From Nymphaea colorata (Eukaryota > Streptophyta > Magnoliopsida > Nymphaeales > Nymphaeaceae): DNA of 64,000 bases. The notes under the pieces were generated by a model that saw only the letters and a program-made list of their open reading frames with translations, did not search any database and was not told the origin of the DNA. Both the position numbers and the translations under genes were made by a program. The stretch spans positions 8,212,417 to 8,276,416 of the forward strand of contig NC_045149.1 in the NCBI RefSeq assembly GCF_008831285.2, written 5' to 3'. How positions within the stretch are numbered: position 1 is the first letter of the stretch; each line of letters starts with the position of its first letter. Of the stretch, positions 45,225 through 56,167 are shown piece by piece.

Positions 45225-45930
45225 GTTCGGTAGGGGAAGCTTGTGGATATGGAAGTGCATTAGAGGCGAGGTTGTTAAATGCAATGAGGCATAGCAAGGC
45301 GGCTAAGCCTATGAAGCAAGGTGAAGCCAAGCAACGCATGGAAGCATAAGTTTAACGATGAAAAAATTTCAGGATAAAAATTGCAAAGTATATAATAGTC
45401 ATAAAAATAATGACAAAAAACAAAAAACAACAAGCAAAATAGCATGTAACTCAAGAAAAACTGCAAGCAAAACAGCATGTAACTCAAGAAAAACTGTGCA
45501 GCAATCCCTCAAGGTAATCCCCCAAACTATCTTATCCTAAGCACTTTCTATGCATAATTTGAACATCCGCATTCACCACATAGCACTAGCCTGTGGAATC
45601 CAGCGATCATTCATGACAAGTATAACTAAACAACATAGGAAATGTAACATGCAAACACTATGAAACCATATGGAGAAAGAAAGAAAAAAATATTTTATAA
45701 TATTAAACGTGATCATGACATGGACCTATACGTATTATACGCATGCATAAACATCAACTTGTAGAATGTGTAGATCTCAAGTGTGCATAGCAATTATCAC
45801 TGGTAGTGATAAACCCTTCCAAACAAACCCAAGAGAAGTGATTGCCACATTTACGTTACACATGATTACATCTGTCCAACTTCTTTCTTGTGTATCCACA
45901 GGCTATCTCCCAGCCATGCTCTCAGTAGTG
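45225..45930. repeat. Single unit of the 8.44-10.99 kb tandem pair
   Basis: GGAAGCTTGTGGATATGGAAG, GCATAGCAAGG-GGCTAAGCC, the CATCCGCATTCACCACA block and CATGCATAAACATCAAC follow the order of 8725-9215. A small duplication (CAAGCAAAATAGCATGTAAC) is at 45430-45500. The unit stops at about 45930 within its left gene-fragment arm. Confidence 0.7.
45766..45930 (-). pseudogene. DEAH11/12-like helicase-RBR ligase C-terminal fragment, copy 5
   Basis: Minus strand: ACGYTRKKLDRCNHV, a stop, RKCGNHFSWVCLEGF, TTSDNCYAHLRSTHS. The RING2 ladder (CNHV, KCGNHFSWVC) and the YAHLRSTH tail are clearer here than in copies 1-4. The part N-terminal to RING2 and the whole opposite arm are missing, because the segment is cut and joined to other sequence at about 45935. 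Confidence 0.65.
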
Positions 45931-46504
45931 GCACAAGAGAAGGGCTTGGTTGTATTCCTTGATGTGGTTGGTGGTCACGTGTCATTTTTGCAGCATGCAC
46001 CTCCCAGTTTTGTTCTATAATCAACTTCTAAGGTTACAGTACTACAAATGCGCCACTACTGTACAACTTGTTGGACATACTCTGGATCTTACTGGCTTTT
46101 TAGTCGAATTAGACATATTAATTGACTAAATTATCTCTCTCTTTCTCTCTCTACTTGAACTCATATACATTCAAGTTAAAGAGGTGTGTGTAGGGATGTC
46201 AATACATCCAACTTGGATTGGCCATCCGACGGAACTGTTCAGAAAAAAATTGATATGGAACAAATTTTTTTACCCAATTGAAAAATTGGACCCAATTCAT
46301 ATTTAAAAATGACATCAGGACGGATCCATATTAGATTAAGATATACATAAATATCTGATCAGATGCAGACCGGATATTATTTGTGAATAAAATATCCTAT
46401 ATTCAATGCTCTTACATTTTAAAAGTCGGCCACATTCTGTTCAAACTTCAGATATAAATGTAACAATTGGTTACAGCTTGCGAAATCAGATTTCAGATTA
46501 GAGA

Positions 46505-46767
46505 TTGAATATTAATGTATGCTTGCAAATTACCCTATTTCCTTCCTTCCTCCTATTTGCAATGGTAATCTACCAGCATGCTGTCATTGTTGATATTAGC
46601 CATGGTAGCCTCGAACATCTTCTCCTCTTTCCTTGTCTTCCTCATGTCCCTTTGCTATCTCACACGATTGGCCTAGTTTTTTTTCTAAGCTCAAAAGATC
46701 AGCTGATCTTGGTTGATCACGGCCAGAACTTCAAGGTGTGGATATCCTGATGGTGCATTAAGTGATG
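46505..46767 (+). pseudogene. Beta-expansin exon 1 copy with its ATG (S2)
   Basis: ATG at 46602 opens MVASNIFSSFLVFLMSLCYL, then TRLA and TAG (46674). After a shift, GYPDGALSDG is encoded just before ATG|GTAATT (46767), the closest of all copies to the expansin PDGAGSDG motif. Paralogue of 23928. Dead. Confidence 0.6.
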
Positions 46768-47428
46768 GTAATTATATTGGCTAACTTGCATTACATACTT
46801 CGACGAGTAATGCTAAAAGTATCAAAGTAGGAGGCTGTACATGGTGAATTTTTCACTGCAATTAAAGTCAAGTATATATGAATGGCCTAGTCGTATTTCA
46901 CAAACGAACGTTTCATTGATGTGTCTCAGACAACATACTTCTTATTATTTTCAGAAATTATAGAGAGCTTGAACTCAAGCCATGCAGTTAATACTTGAAA
47001 CAACTACAAGGCAGCGGAGAAAACTGAATGAGAGAGAGAGAAAAAAAAAATGAGAAAGCGATAAAGAGAGACAAGGATATGCCTTTCGGCAACTTATCAG
47101 CTTAAACTTCTCTTAATGAGGTAAAGAAGTCGATGGTGTAATATTATTTACATCTTCTCATTACAAGATTAGGAGATCTTTCAACTATCACCGATCTCCT
47201 TGATTCATGCCATTATCTTCTTCAAACTAAGAAAATTGATCAGATTACAACATATCCAAGTCTGTTGTGATATAATATAGGCTGTCTGTTTAAACTTGTG
47301 CATTATGTTGGGCAGGCCGAGCTTCTTAATGTGGAAATGCATGCAGTTGAGGAACTACCATTCTCTTCAATGATATTATCTGGTAGAGGACCTTCCTTTT
47401 GGAGTTTGACAAACGATGTGGTGCCTGC

Positions 47429-47434
<6 letters not shown>

Positions 47435-47501
<67 letters not shown>
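47435..47501. repeat. (CT)n(TA)n microsatellite
   Basis: CT run 47435-47462 followed by TA run to 47501. Counterpart of 24778-24888. Confidence 0.9.
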
Positions 47502-47505
<4 letters not shown>

Positions 47506-47617
47506 GGATTCCCAACCATAGGAATCCTACAACACTCTCACACACAGCTCAATGTAATGGATTGGGCAGTGCATATAAGTCGTTAAAGCCGCCCGATGAA
47601 AATAGTGCATACACAAG

Positions 47618-47943
47618 TTCACATCATACTTGTGCAAGCATTTTAAAGTCATGCTTTCTTAGTGACAATTGACAAATCCTTCTTTCAGTGCTTACTTTTA
47701 CTAAAAGACAGTTCACCATGGATATGTCATTTATAGAATAATGTTATGTTGATGGATTGGTGTACGTAAGTTCAAGCCACCAGTATATACTTATGTACAC
47801 CAATGCATCAACATAACATTATTCTATAAATGACATATCGATGGTGAGCTGTCTTTTAGTTAAAGTAAGCACTGAAAGAAAGGATTTGTTAATTGTCACT
47901 AAGAAAGCATGACTTTAAGGCGCTTGCACAAGTATGATGTGAA
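47618..47943. mobile_element. Foldback MITE, about 152-base arms, 17-base loop
   Basis: TTCACATCATACTTGTGCAA at the left mirrors the TTGCACAAGTATGATGTGAA end. The arms pair to TGTACGTAAGT/ACTTATGTACA around TCAAGCCACCAGTATAT. It is the fuller version of 25007-25282. No target duplication seen outside the arms. Confidence 0.75.
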
Positions 47944-47959
47944 ATGGTAAGAAAGGGTT

Positions 47960-48490
47960 ACAAAAGGTGTTATGTATATATATATACATATATAAAGTTG
48001 GTAAAAACTGGTAAGGAGTAAAAATCAAACCTATTAAAATAAATTTAAAATATGTTTATGCAGTCTAACGAATGTTTTGGTGAGAAACCTATATTAAGTT
48101 AGTTTTTTTTTTTACTTTAGAATTTTTTGAATGATAAAAAACTGAATGACTTTTATCTCATCAAAATCAAAATTCTGATAGTAGAAAAGATTTTTTTACT
48201 AAAAATAACTTGATCTAAAACATTGATTTATATGAAACTAGTGTTTATAAATAAATTAAGAGGTTAACATTTTATTTAAAATATTTTTAAAGCAGATTTA
48301 AGTGGTTTGGGTTTTATCCCTTACCCCTTACCCAAGTGGCCTGTTATTTACACTTGGATAAAAATATTTCAAACATAAAACATAAATAAAAAAGAAAAAT
48401 AATAAAAAATCAATCAAAATAAAAATTTTAAATATAGATCGTCTGTTTGGGTCATCTTTGGTAACAGTAACAATCTATTACTGTCCTATG
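47960..48490. repeat. R2, copy of 15690-16745
   Basis: See R1. Here the two parts of R1 are adjacent (about 48340), so the 490 bases at 16130-16620 are either inserted in R1 or deleted in R2. R2 follows S2 directly, whereas R1 precedes S1, the order expected of a former tandem arrangement. Confidence 0.65.
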
Positions 48491-48499
48491 AACCTACTT

Positions 48500-49610
48500 A
48501 AGAAGTAAGGCAGATTCATAATACATCATCACAAGTGTTTCATGAATATGCTTCAATTTTGGAATAGATTCATGGAACAGTAAGTTGTCAAAAGGATGGG
48601 TGTGATCAAATGTTTTAGAAGAAAAGGTTTTAATATCATAAAAAGTGAAAATAAAAATGCTACTATAAGAAACAACAGATAAGGTTGAATTTCATGAAAA
48701 ATCTCCAAATTAGTTTAGAAATTAAGACCATCTATTTTTATGTGTGAAAGAAATGGAAAGGATCCGGTTGTCTTTCCTCCCGAGCAGTAATCTCCCCTTT
48801 TGCCTCCCTTTTCAATCAAACTCTTTCATAATATATATCCTTAACTAGGTGAAGAAAATGAGCTAAAAAGCTCAAGATTGCTGGGGAATGAGAAAAATAA
48901 TTAGTAGATATACGATTACATTTAAGTATAAGCTTTTTAGAAACTATTGATTTATTATCTTATGTCACCATAAATCAAAACCAGCGGTAGGCTGCCCGTA
49001 ACTCATCATAAAAGAAACTTAACTCTACGAGGCAATTTTGCCTCCAGCAAGCTTTGTTTCCATTCAAACCATATGAAGATGAAGGTCCAAGAAGAGAAGG
49101 AAAAGATACCAGCTGATATTGGTTCACAAGCGTCTGTAGCTCTTAGAGCCTTAGTTTTCTGTATATATACCAATATGATCTTCCTTCTTATCATATGTGT
49201 CCACATCAACCTATCCTATTTCCGCCAGCCCCTTCCCTCTGCAGTGTTGATCTAGCAGTCATTGCTCATAACCAACTTCCCCCTCTCTCCTTATCTTCCT
49301 CGTGTCGCTCTGTTATCTCTCACATCTGATCTTTGTTTCCAAGCTGAAAAGATCACCTGCGGTGACCAACAATGCCGGTTGGTAATTATACTGATTTAGT
49401 CTTAATGTGTACGTCTATAAATACTACTAAAGAGTGTTACAATAGGAGGCATAGTGAATCTTATCAACAATTTTGCAGTAGAGGATTTTGTACTGCAATG
49501 AAAGCCGGTATGAATGGCCAGATGGTATTTCATTGGATATATCTCTTCTTCCTTATGGAAATTAATAAGAGAGCTATAACTCATGCTATGTAGTTGGTAC
49601 CCAGAAAATT
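48500..49610 (+). pseudogene. Older beta-expansin 5' end copy, exon 1 and a second exon-like piece
   Basis: Diverged upstream region, TATA box GTATATATACC (49161), leader ending CCTCTGCAGTG. The exon reads SLLIFLVSLCYLSHL, IFVSKLKRSPAVTNNAGW and stops at TGG|TAATT (49381), with the TWYGSP part deleted and the ATG mutated. At 49478 TTTTGCAG precedes GAGGATTTTGTACTGC, giving GFCTAMKAG, comparable with the GYGTAV segment after GGAC in expansins, then a GTATGA donor. Both are short, so the second exon is tentative. Confidence 0.5.
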
Positions 49611-50160
49611 GACGAGATAGTATATATGTGACAACATTAACTATTTTGGTCATATAATTTAATGTACGTACTTAAATTTTAATGCACTATGTTGGGCATG
49701 TAGGGGGAGTATATCATGGATGGAGCTCTCTGTAAATAATTTTTTTTTGTCTTCATTCTTTTCCTTTCTTTCTGAGTTGGTTTTCTTGAACATTCTTGAG
49801 CTCTCTGTAAATAAAGAACCGTAGGGATACGGTCGGGTCCGACGTGACCCGATCCGGATCTGAAATTCAAAATTTAAACCGTATGGATAGGGGTCGTGTC
49901 TGACATGACCCGACCCAGATCCAAAAGCACCGTATAGATACGGGTCGGGTCACATTGGACCCGACTCGGATCTGAAATTCTTAAACGCAAGAATTTTAAA
50001 CCGGATGGGTACGGGTTGGGTCCAAAAGGACCTGACCCGGATCCAAAGTTCTGAACTCACGCGGTCTTAGGCGGCATAGTGAATTTTTTTTTTTAATTCT
50101 TATGGATTTGCGTCGGGTCTGTCATGATCCAACCGGAGTCCGACCGCCTACCGCACAAGG
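49610..50160. repeat. Tandem GGGTCGGGTC-type repeat in intergenic DNA
   Basis: Four units start at about 49815, 49876, 49928 and 49999. Each is ACCGTA-GGATACGGGTCGGGTC, then an inverted GACCCGA-CCGGATC half, then AAATTC, so each unit is a small palindrome. A fifth partial one is at 50100-50145. Such units occur in small plant repeats. 49610-49800 shows a duplicated GAGCTCTCTGTAAATA and nothing else. Confidence 0.55.
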
Positions 50161-51220
50161 GTTTCCAGCATTGTTTCCTCCTCTTCGTTTCCTCTCCATG
50201 GAGATGCTGCTCCTCCACCGATGGCCATAGCAGCGTCCATGGATGGCGACGTCGTGGCCTCCTTCCATTGTGGTGGTGAGAGAGAGAGGGACCGATGGTG
50301 AACACGGTGGCGGCCACAACAAGCACGAAACCACCACCGTCCCCCTTCCACCATTTTCCGGCAGAGGTTCCACCGTTCGGCGGATACAATGGAAGCCCGA
50401 CGGCTTCCATCGCCTTCCATCGCACGGAAGCCCGACGGCTTCCATCGTGGTGGTGAGAGGTCCATCGCACGGAAGCCCAACGGCTTCCATCTTGGTGGTG
50501 AGAGGTCCATCGCAAGGAAGCCCAACGGCTACCATCGTTCCTCTTTCTCTAGGTTGCAACAGAAGCCCGACGGCTTCCATCGCCCACACCTCCGATTTTC
50601 GGCAAGCAGCGAGTTGTGAGCAGATGAAACCCCTCTGCTCGTCCCTCTCCTTCGCCCAACGGCAGCCACCACCGACCCGACCATAGGCAAACGCACAAAA
50701 TTCATCCAAAAATTTTGCAGATGCTCCAACAATTAACCCAAAAATCCAATGATTTAACAATAAACATAGATCTGATACCAATGGATGGGGAGATTTTGTC
50801 ATGCATACACAAAAACGAATATGCTCTAAACAGAATCATGTTCATGCTAAATCATTGAATCAAAACTTTAACTGTAGCGGAAGCGTACCTGAATCCATCT
50901 GAACAACCGGACGGTGAGATCGCAGTAGAATCTTCCAAGGTCTGTGCGGAGCACATAAAGTTTCTCTCAGATGGAGAAGAGACAACCCTAGAAAGCAATG
51001 CTTCAAGCAACCGTGCACGACCCCAGGGACCACTACCCTTTTATATTATGAGCAATTACGGATTCAACCCATCAAAGAGTCTGTAATTGCGTACATGTAT
51101 TTATACATTATGAAATTACCCCATACCATATAAAATGACGTGATATCTCAAAATGCAATTACTTAAGCAGATATTTACATTAAGACAGCCATAATGTCTG
51201 AAAATCTTCATTGACATATG
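50100..51220 (-). mobile_element. Ty1/Copia fragment: LTR end, primer site, leader
   Basis: On the minus strand CATTGGTATCAGATC (50770-50785) is the initiator-Met tRNA primer site motif of Copia elements. It directly follows an LTR-like end (about 51220 to 50786) containing GGTACGCTTCCGCTACAG. Beyond the primer site a GC-rich leader carries five 42-45-base repeats (CGACGGCTTCCATCG-type, 50390-50585). A 226-codon minus-strand frame (50802 to 50122) covers this but is repeat-driven and lacks gag, protease, integrase or RT motifs. The second LTR and coding region are absent. Confidence 0.6.
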
Positions 51221-51244
51221 TCGTCCCACCAAATGATCCTTAGA

Positions 51245-51572
51245 TTACGTTCCAATTGAAAAGCAAAATTCCTCTTCTCCGCTTTCTTTCACCAACTGCA
51301 GTCCAGTGATTGTTTCTCGACTCTCAAGGTGCCACCTATTCCTGTAGTGCCTGATCTTTCTTCCTGGACAGTTGACGTTGTTTGGTATTGTTTAAGCAAA
51401 GAACAAGATGGGATAAACAATAACGAACAACGTCAACTGTCCTGAAAGAATGATCAGGTGGAGACTGGACTATAGGAATAAGTGGCACCTTGAGAGTCGA
51501 GACACAATCACTAGATTGCAGTTGGTGAAAGAAAGCAGAGAAGAGAAATTCTCCTTTTCAATTGGAACGTAA
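51245..51572. repeat. Inverted repeat, 150-160-base arms, 18-base loop
   Basis: TTACGTTCCAATTGAAAAG at 51245 mirrors CTTTTCAATTGGAACGTAA at 51572. Pairing runs through TTTCTTTCACCAACTGCAGT, CTCGACTCTCAAGGTGCCAC and GGACAGTTGACGTTGTT. It lies 30 bases upstream of the MORC pseudogene. One frame of the left arm reads VPPIPVVPDLSSWTVDVVWY, perhaps a captured exon, but I cannot name it. Confidence 0.75.
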
Positions 51573-51602
51573 AACTCGTGGTAATCACTTTGGAACGAAG
51601 AG

Positions 51603-52935
51603 GTGCCTGCTTCTAGAATTCTCCACTCACACACTAATAGTATGTTTATGTTTCTCATGAAAGGGTATGATGTGGACAACAGCCTAAACAAAACAGCAAG
51701 GTTGGTTCAAACTTGTGATGCATCGGGCACATCTCTTAGAGATAGCCTTCTACATGATTCTCATTGCATTGAGGATGATCCTGAGGTTCTGAGTTCAGCT
51801 GCGGAAGAGAAGAATATTTTGTGCCCAAGTCCTGTATATTGTTTGGAGAAAATAGCTGAAAGTTCTCATAGGGTTATCAAAGAAACACAGATATCTCCTA
51901 CAAGAGAGTCTTCTGACAAATATCATCATCAATCTTCTGCAGTGGAACCAACGCTAAGAGATTGGAAATCTCACTTTGTAGCAGAGGTTCCAGAGCAAAT
52001 CAAGGCCTCTGAATACAAAAAGAACAGCTACATGCAGTTTGTGGTTGATGGTAATCTTACAGAATCAAATGCTTTCGTGAAGCAACCACGGCCTTTGCCT
52101 GTGCTACATATGAGAAATTATGGTTCTCGTAGCATGTTTCAGACAGATTTTTCAAGTTCTAGAGTGGAATATACAGAGAGAATCAAGGATTTAATCTAAT
52201 AACAAGGCAGCCCAATAGTTTGTCTCAGTCGTACATCTGTACCCACCCTAGCTACTTTAAAACACTTGGCGAGATCCACTCAGGGTGGATTTTGGGTGCC
52301 ATTGCTGAGCTTGTTGACAATGCCAGGGATGCTAATGCAAAAAAATTGGAAATTTTCATTGAATCCATGTAGTCGAAGAGGGAAGGCAAGCATATTCCTG
52401 TCCTGTCATTTGTTGATAATGGTTGTGGCATGTCACACAAAGATATTGTGTGAATGGTCGCTTTTGGCCATGAACCTCAGAAGAATGATGCAAATCACAA
52501 CGAAAGATATGGTGTAGGGTTTAGGACTGGAGCAATGAGACTAGGAAAAAATGCCCTTGCCATTACCCCAGCATCAAACTCAAGATCACTAGCCTTTCTC
52601 TCACAAGCTTTCAATGAAGATAAAAATGATTTTGAGATTCCTATTGTCAGTTATGCAAGGCAAGGTAACTTCATCGGCATAGATACCAACATCCAGACAG
52701 AAGCAGAAGCCACTGCTCATTTAAAGTCTATTAAGGGGTTTTCACCATTCAATGAGTATTTTATTGGGGACAAGTCTGTACTTTTTGGGAAGAATGGGAC
52801 TGGAACACAAATATACATATGGGACCTCGAAAAATGGGGGTCAGACTATAGTTTAGAGTGAACCTGTGATGACATAATGATTAGGTCTAAGCGCGTCAGA
52901 ACACGAGCTGGGCAAATAAGCAATGAGGTTCCTCT
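51603..52935 (+). pseudogene. MORC: MORC-family ATPase, intronless broken copy
   Basis: The 5' part (51603-52199) is an open 198-codon low-complexity region. From 52205 a second frame carries the GHKL ATPase domain: CTHPSYFKTLGEIHSGWI, GAIAELVDNARDANAKKLEI (N box with catalytic Glu and Mg-binding Asn), LSFVDNGCGMSHKDI (G1 box), FGHEPQKND, ERYGVGFRTGAMRLGKNAL (G2), EIPIVSYARQGNF, FSPFNEYFIG, GTGTQIYIWDLEKWGSDYSL, then IRSKRVRTRAGQISNEVPLD. This is the plant MORC type that works in heterochromatin silencing and defence. In-frame stops at 52370, 52451 and 52859, a frameshift near 52200 and loss of about 15 residues near 52862 kill it. About 215 codons run with no intron, suggesting a retrocopy. 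It is cut off at 52935 by an LTR element. Confidence 0.85.
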
Positions 52936-54039
52936 TGACTCCTCTCTCCATGGCCAAAAGAGATAGTTCTCAACTCTATTTTAGAGCTAAGAAGCTATGT
53001 TCAAGTGCACCGAGAGCATGAGAAGATGAGATGATCTTTCATTTCCATGCTTGAGTCATGTTATCTCATTTCTTGAATACATTCTTGTTGTTCTTTTGTT
53101 TCATTCTATTTTCCTCTCTTTTGCATTTCTCCATGGCCATCCATAAGAGATTGCTCTTAACTCTATTTTAAAGCCAAGAGGTTATGTTCAAGTGCACCGG
53201 GAACATGAGAAGATGAAATAATATTTCATTTCATTGTTGAATCATGTTCTATTTCTTTCCTTGAATATTGCTTATATATTATCCATGCGTAGTTGTTTGA
53301 TTTTTCATTTATATTTTGCTTCTCTCTTTTTCACTCTTCCTCACTTCCCCATGGCCATATGACATAGCTTTCTCTCTCTAGAGTCAAAATGATATGCTCG
53401 AGTGCACCGGGAACATGAGAAGATGAGATTTCATTCCATAGTTGAATCATGCTCTCTTTCTTTTCTTAAATATTGTTTTGATATTATCCATGCATAGTTA
53501 TTTGATTTTTCATTTATATGTGAATGCACGGTGAGAATGAGAGTATGGTTTGAGATTCTTTTTTTATTCATGTAATTTTGAGGTTGGGGCTTGTCCAACC
53601 CGGGAAGAATCTTCACAAATTTGTACATGTTAAAGTACATTTTCATATCATTTCGCGTTAGTTTCCATTTAATCACTCGATTAGGAACCCTAATGAGCAC
53701 CCTATCATGTGGGTTAAGTTTCTTCTATACCCAACGATGGAAGAAACATGTTCTCTTGCAACCAATGAAATAATTATGTTTTATGTTTATATTTTCCAAA
53801 ATATTTTCAAAAGAATCCTTTTTAATACGGCCTTGGAGACTTTGCTTAGGCTCTTGCATGAGTCCATGCTCCCTTCTGGCCTATATCAAAATTTGAAGTC
53901 TGCTATTTTCAAATCATTCCTTGATTTTCATATTCATGAAAACATATGCGTATATACATGTTATATACGTATGCATGCACATGATTATCTTTTTTTGTTG
54001 TTTCTCTTTTTATGATTTAACATACTTTTATAAACTCTC

Positions 54040-54040
<1 letters not shown>

Positions 54041-54075
<35 letters not shown>
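54041..54075. repeat. (TA)n microsatellite in the LTR
   Basis: TA run inside the 5'-side LTR part. The solo LTR has only short TATATAC words at the equivalent place (about 19548). Confidence 0.85.
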
Positions 54076-54077
<2 letters not shown>

Positions 54078-55189
54078 GTGTATTCCATTTTAAAATCTCT
54101 TTTTGTCTTTCTAAAATGATCTTCTCTTCTCTACTTGATATAAACATCATTTTCATAAGCTTTCATATATGTATACAAATACATTTCTTTCTTTTTCAAA
54201 ACATGTGATTTTATGATTTTCAAAATCTTTTTCTTTCTCTATAGCCCTCTTGGTATGTAGTCCTTCATCTTTTCCATTCTTTCAATATCTTACCATTTAA
54301 GATTTGAATTTCTCATTTGCCGGATTCATGCTTGATGGTCTTTCAAAACTAAGATTCTCTGTTTTGCTGCATTATCAACTAGACATCTCACCATGAGAAT
54401 TACCATCTACCATTCATGTTTTTATAACAAATTTCCCTCCAACAGGCTTTGTCTCAATTTCTTCTCCTTAGAGACAAAACAGAAATTCTTACATACCAAA
54501 GCTTATACATATGTTATTACTTTGCACTCTCAATTTTCTGTTAAGGGAAAATATACCAGTTTCCTTTATATAACTTTATTCGCACCTTCTTTTTATTGAG
54601 GCAATTGTGATTAGTTTTTTTGCCTCTATTCCAATCTAAGACATCAACCATTTATTTTCTACCTAGCATTTTGTTTTGAATAAGATTCTATCTTTTACCA
54701 CTCATGGCAATTACTAATACTGGGACATTTTTTTTATATATTTCGAGACATTTCTAAATAGATTTTGCGACAAATATTTTTCATATACAATCATCAGTGT
54801 TCATAGAAAATAAATCATATCCCAATCAAATCAATTCAGTTGTTAAGCTAAAGATTTGATCAAGCGCAATCCGGTCGCTAGGCTCGAAGCTTTCTAAAGC
54901 TAGCTCAACCATGTCACTAGACAAGGGAATTTTATAGAGGAAACACAACTTGGCCATTTGGCTAAGGGCTATTTTGAAGCAAGCTGAACCCAAACGCTAG
55001 TTTGGGGAATTTTAACAAGTTCAAAATCCAACCTTGGGTGAAAACAAAAATTTCACCAAAAGGCACTCGAGGTGATAGGAAATTTTTTTGTCACAACCAA
55101 CGAAGGAGCAATAGGGTCTCAGCCATTGCTTCAACAAAGGTGTTCAAGATGATGAAGGTTATTTCCTGACATTGCCACTTGTTATTGAG

Positions 55190-55625
55190 CAACCCATTCA
55201 GGAAAGGGGTAAAACCTGAAACTATGGACAAAAAAGCAACCCGCGCAGGTATGGGGTTAAAACCTGCAATGCAAGCCAAAGCAACCTGCACAGGTAAATG
55301 GGTTAAACCTGCACTACAAGCCAAAGCAACCCTCGCAGGTAAAGGGGTTCAACCTGCACTGCAAGCCAAAGCAACCCTCGCAGGTAAAAGCGTTAAACCT
55401 GCACTACAAGTCAACGCAGCTCACACAGGTAAGGGTTGAACCTGCAAGCCAACGCAATGCACAAAGTTAAGGGGTTAAACTTGCAATGCAAGCCAAGGCA
55501 ACAAATTTCAGGGGGGTTAAACCTGAATTTGATATCGGCAAACCCATGCAGGCAATGGGTTAAACCTGCAGCATTACCCAACACAACCCATTTAGGTAAG
55601 GGGTTAAAACCTGAAATGCAGTTCC
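55190..55625. repeat. Minisatellite, 45-base period
   Basis: ACCTGCA recurs at 55262, 55307, 55352, 55397 and 55440 with GCAAGCCAAAGCAACC and GCAGGTAAAGGGGTT between, then degrades up to 55625. It lies just upstream of the purine tract and the LTR start, a place where Tat/Ogre-like elements often carry tandem repeats. Frames across it stay open because 45 is divisible by three. Confidence 0.8.
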
Positions 55626-55817
55626 AACATTTTTAATCTTTTTAGCCAAAATATTAGTCACTCAAAATTTGGGGTGCTTATCTTTGCCACTAAGCACGAC
55701 AAATGCCAGCTTAGTAGCAAAGAGGGCATCTGTTATCACCCCAAATTTTTTCCAAGCCTAAAATCTAATTCGTAGATCCAAAACCCAAGTTCAAATCCAA
55801 ATCAAGCATTTCAGACC

Positions 55818-56167
55818 CATTTGCCCCTCCTTTTGACAAAAAACCTCCTTTTAGATGGCGATTTTGGTCTTTTTGGTGGGCAAGACCCATTTGCCCCTCC
55901 TTTTGACAAAAAACCTCCTTTTAAAGAGTGATTTTAGTCTTTTTTATAGGCAAGATTCATTTGCCCCTCCTTTTGACAAAGAACCTCCTTTTAAAGAGTG
56001 ATTTTGGTCTTTTTGCTAGACAAGACCCATTTGCCCCTTCTTTTGACAAAAAACCTCCTTTCAGAGGGCAATTTTGGTCTTCTTGGTGGGCAAGACCCAT
56101 TTACCCCTCCTTTTGACAAAAATCCTCCTTATAGATGGCAATTTTAGTCTTTTTGGATGGACAAAGA
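55818..56167. repeat. 70-base tandem repeat, five units, inside the LTR
   Basis: CATTTGCCCCTCCTTTTGAC starts at 55818, 55888, 55958 and 56028, and as CATTTACCCC at 56098: an exact 70-base period. Each unit continues AAAAAACCTCCTTTT, GATTTTGGTCTTTTTGGTGG. The solo LTR has only a trace of it (GGCCAAAAAAGTCTTCGGTGG near 18358). Confidence 0.85.

Larger units (their letters stand above)
40215..47980. repeat. Segmental duplication copy S2 (about 7.8 kb)
   Basis: Counterpart of 17040-25300; matches are listed in the S1 entry. Differences: no LTR at the position of 17914 but about 520 bases of other sequence (41110-41630); an extra MITE (43205-43391); a unit with a helicase/RBR fragment (44935-45930) fused at about 45935 to the block equivalent to 23260-25300; and a longer foldback. 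Beyond 47980 it runs into R2, a copy of what precedes S1. Confidence 0.8.

Noticed and set aside
50122-50802. 226-codon minus-strand frame as a gene
   Set aside because: It spans the Copia primer site and GC-rich tandem repeats. The openness comes from repeat period and composition, and no domain is present.
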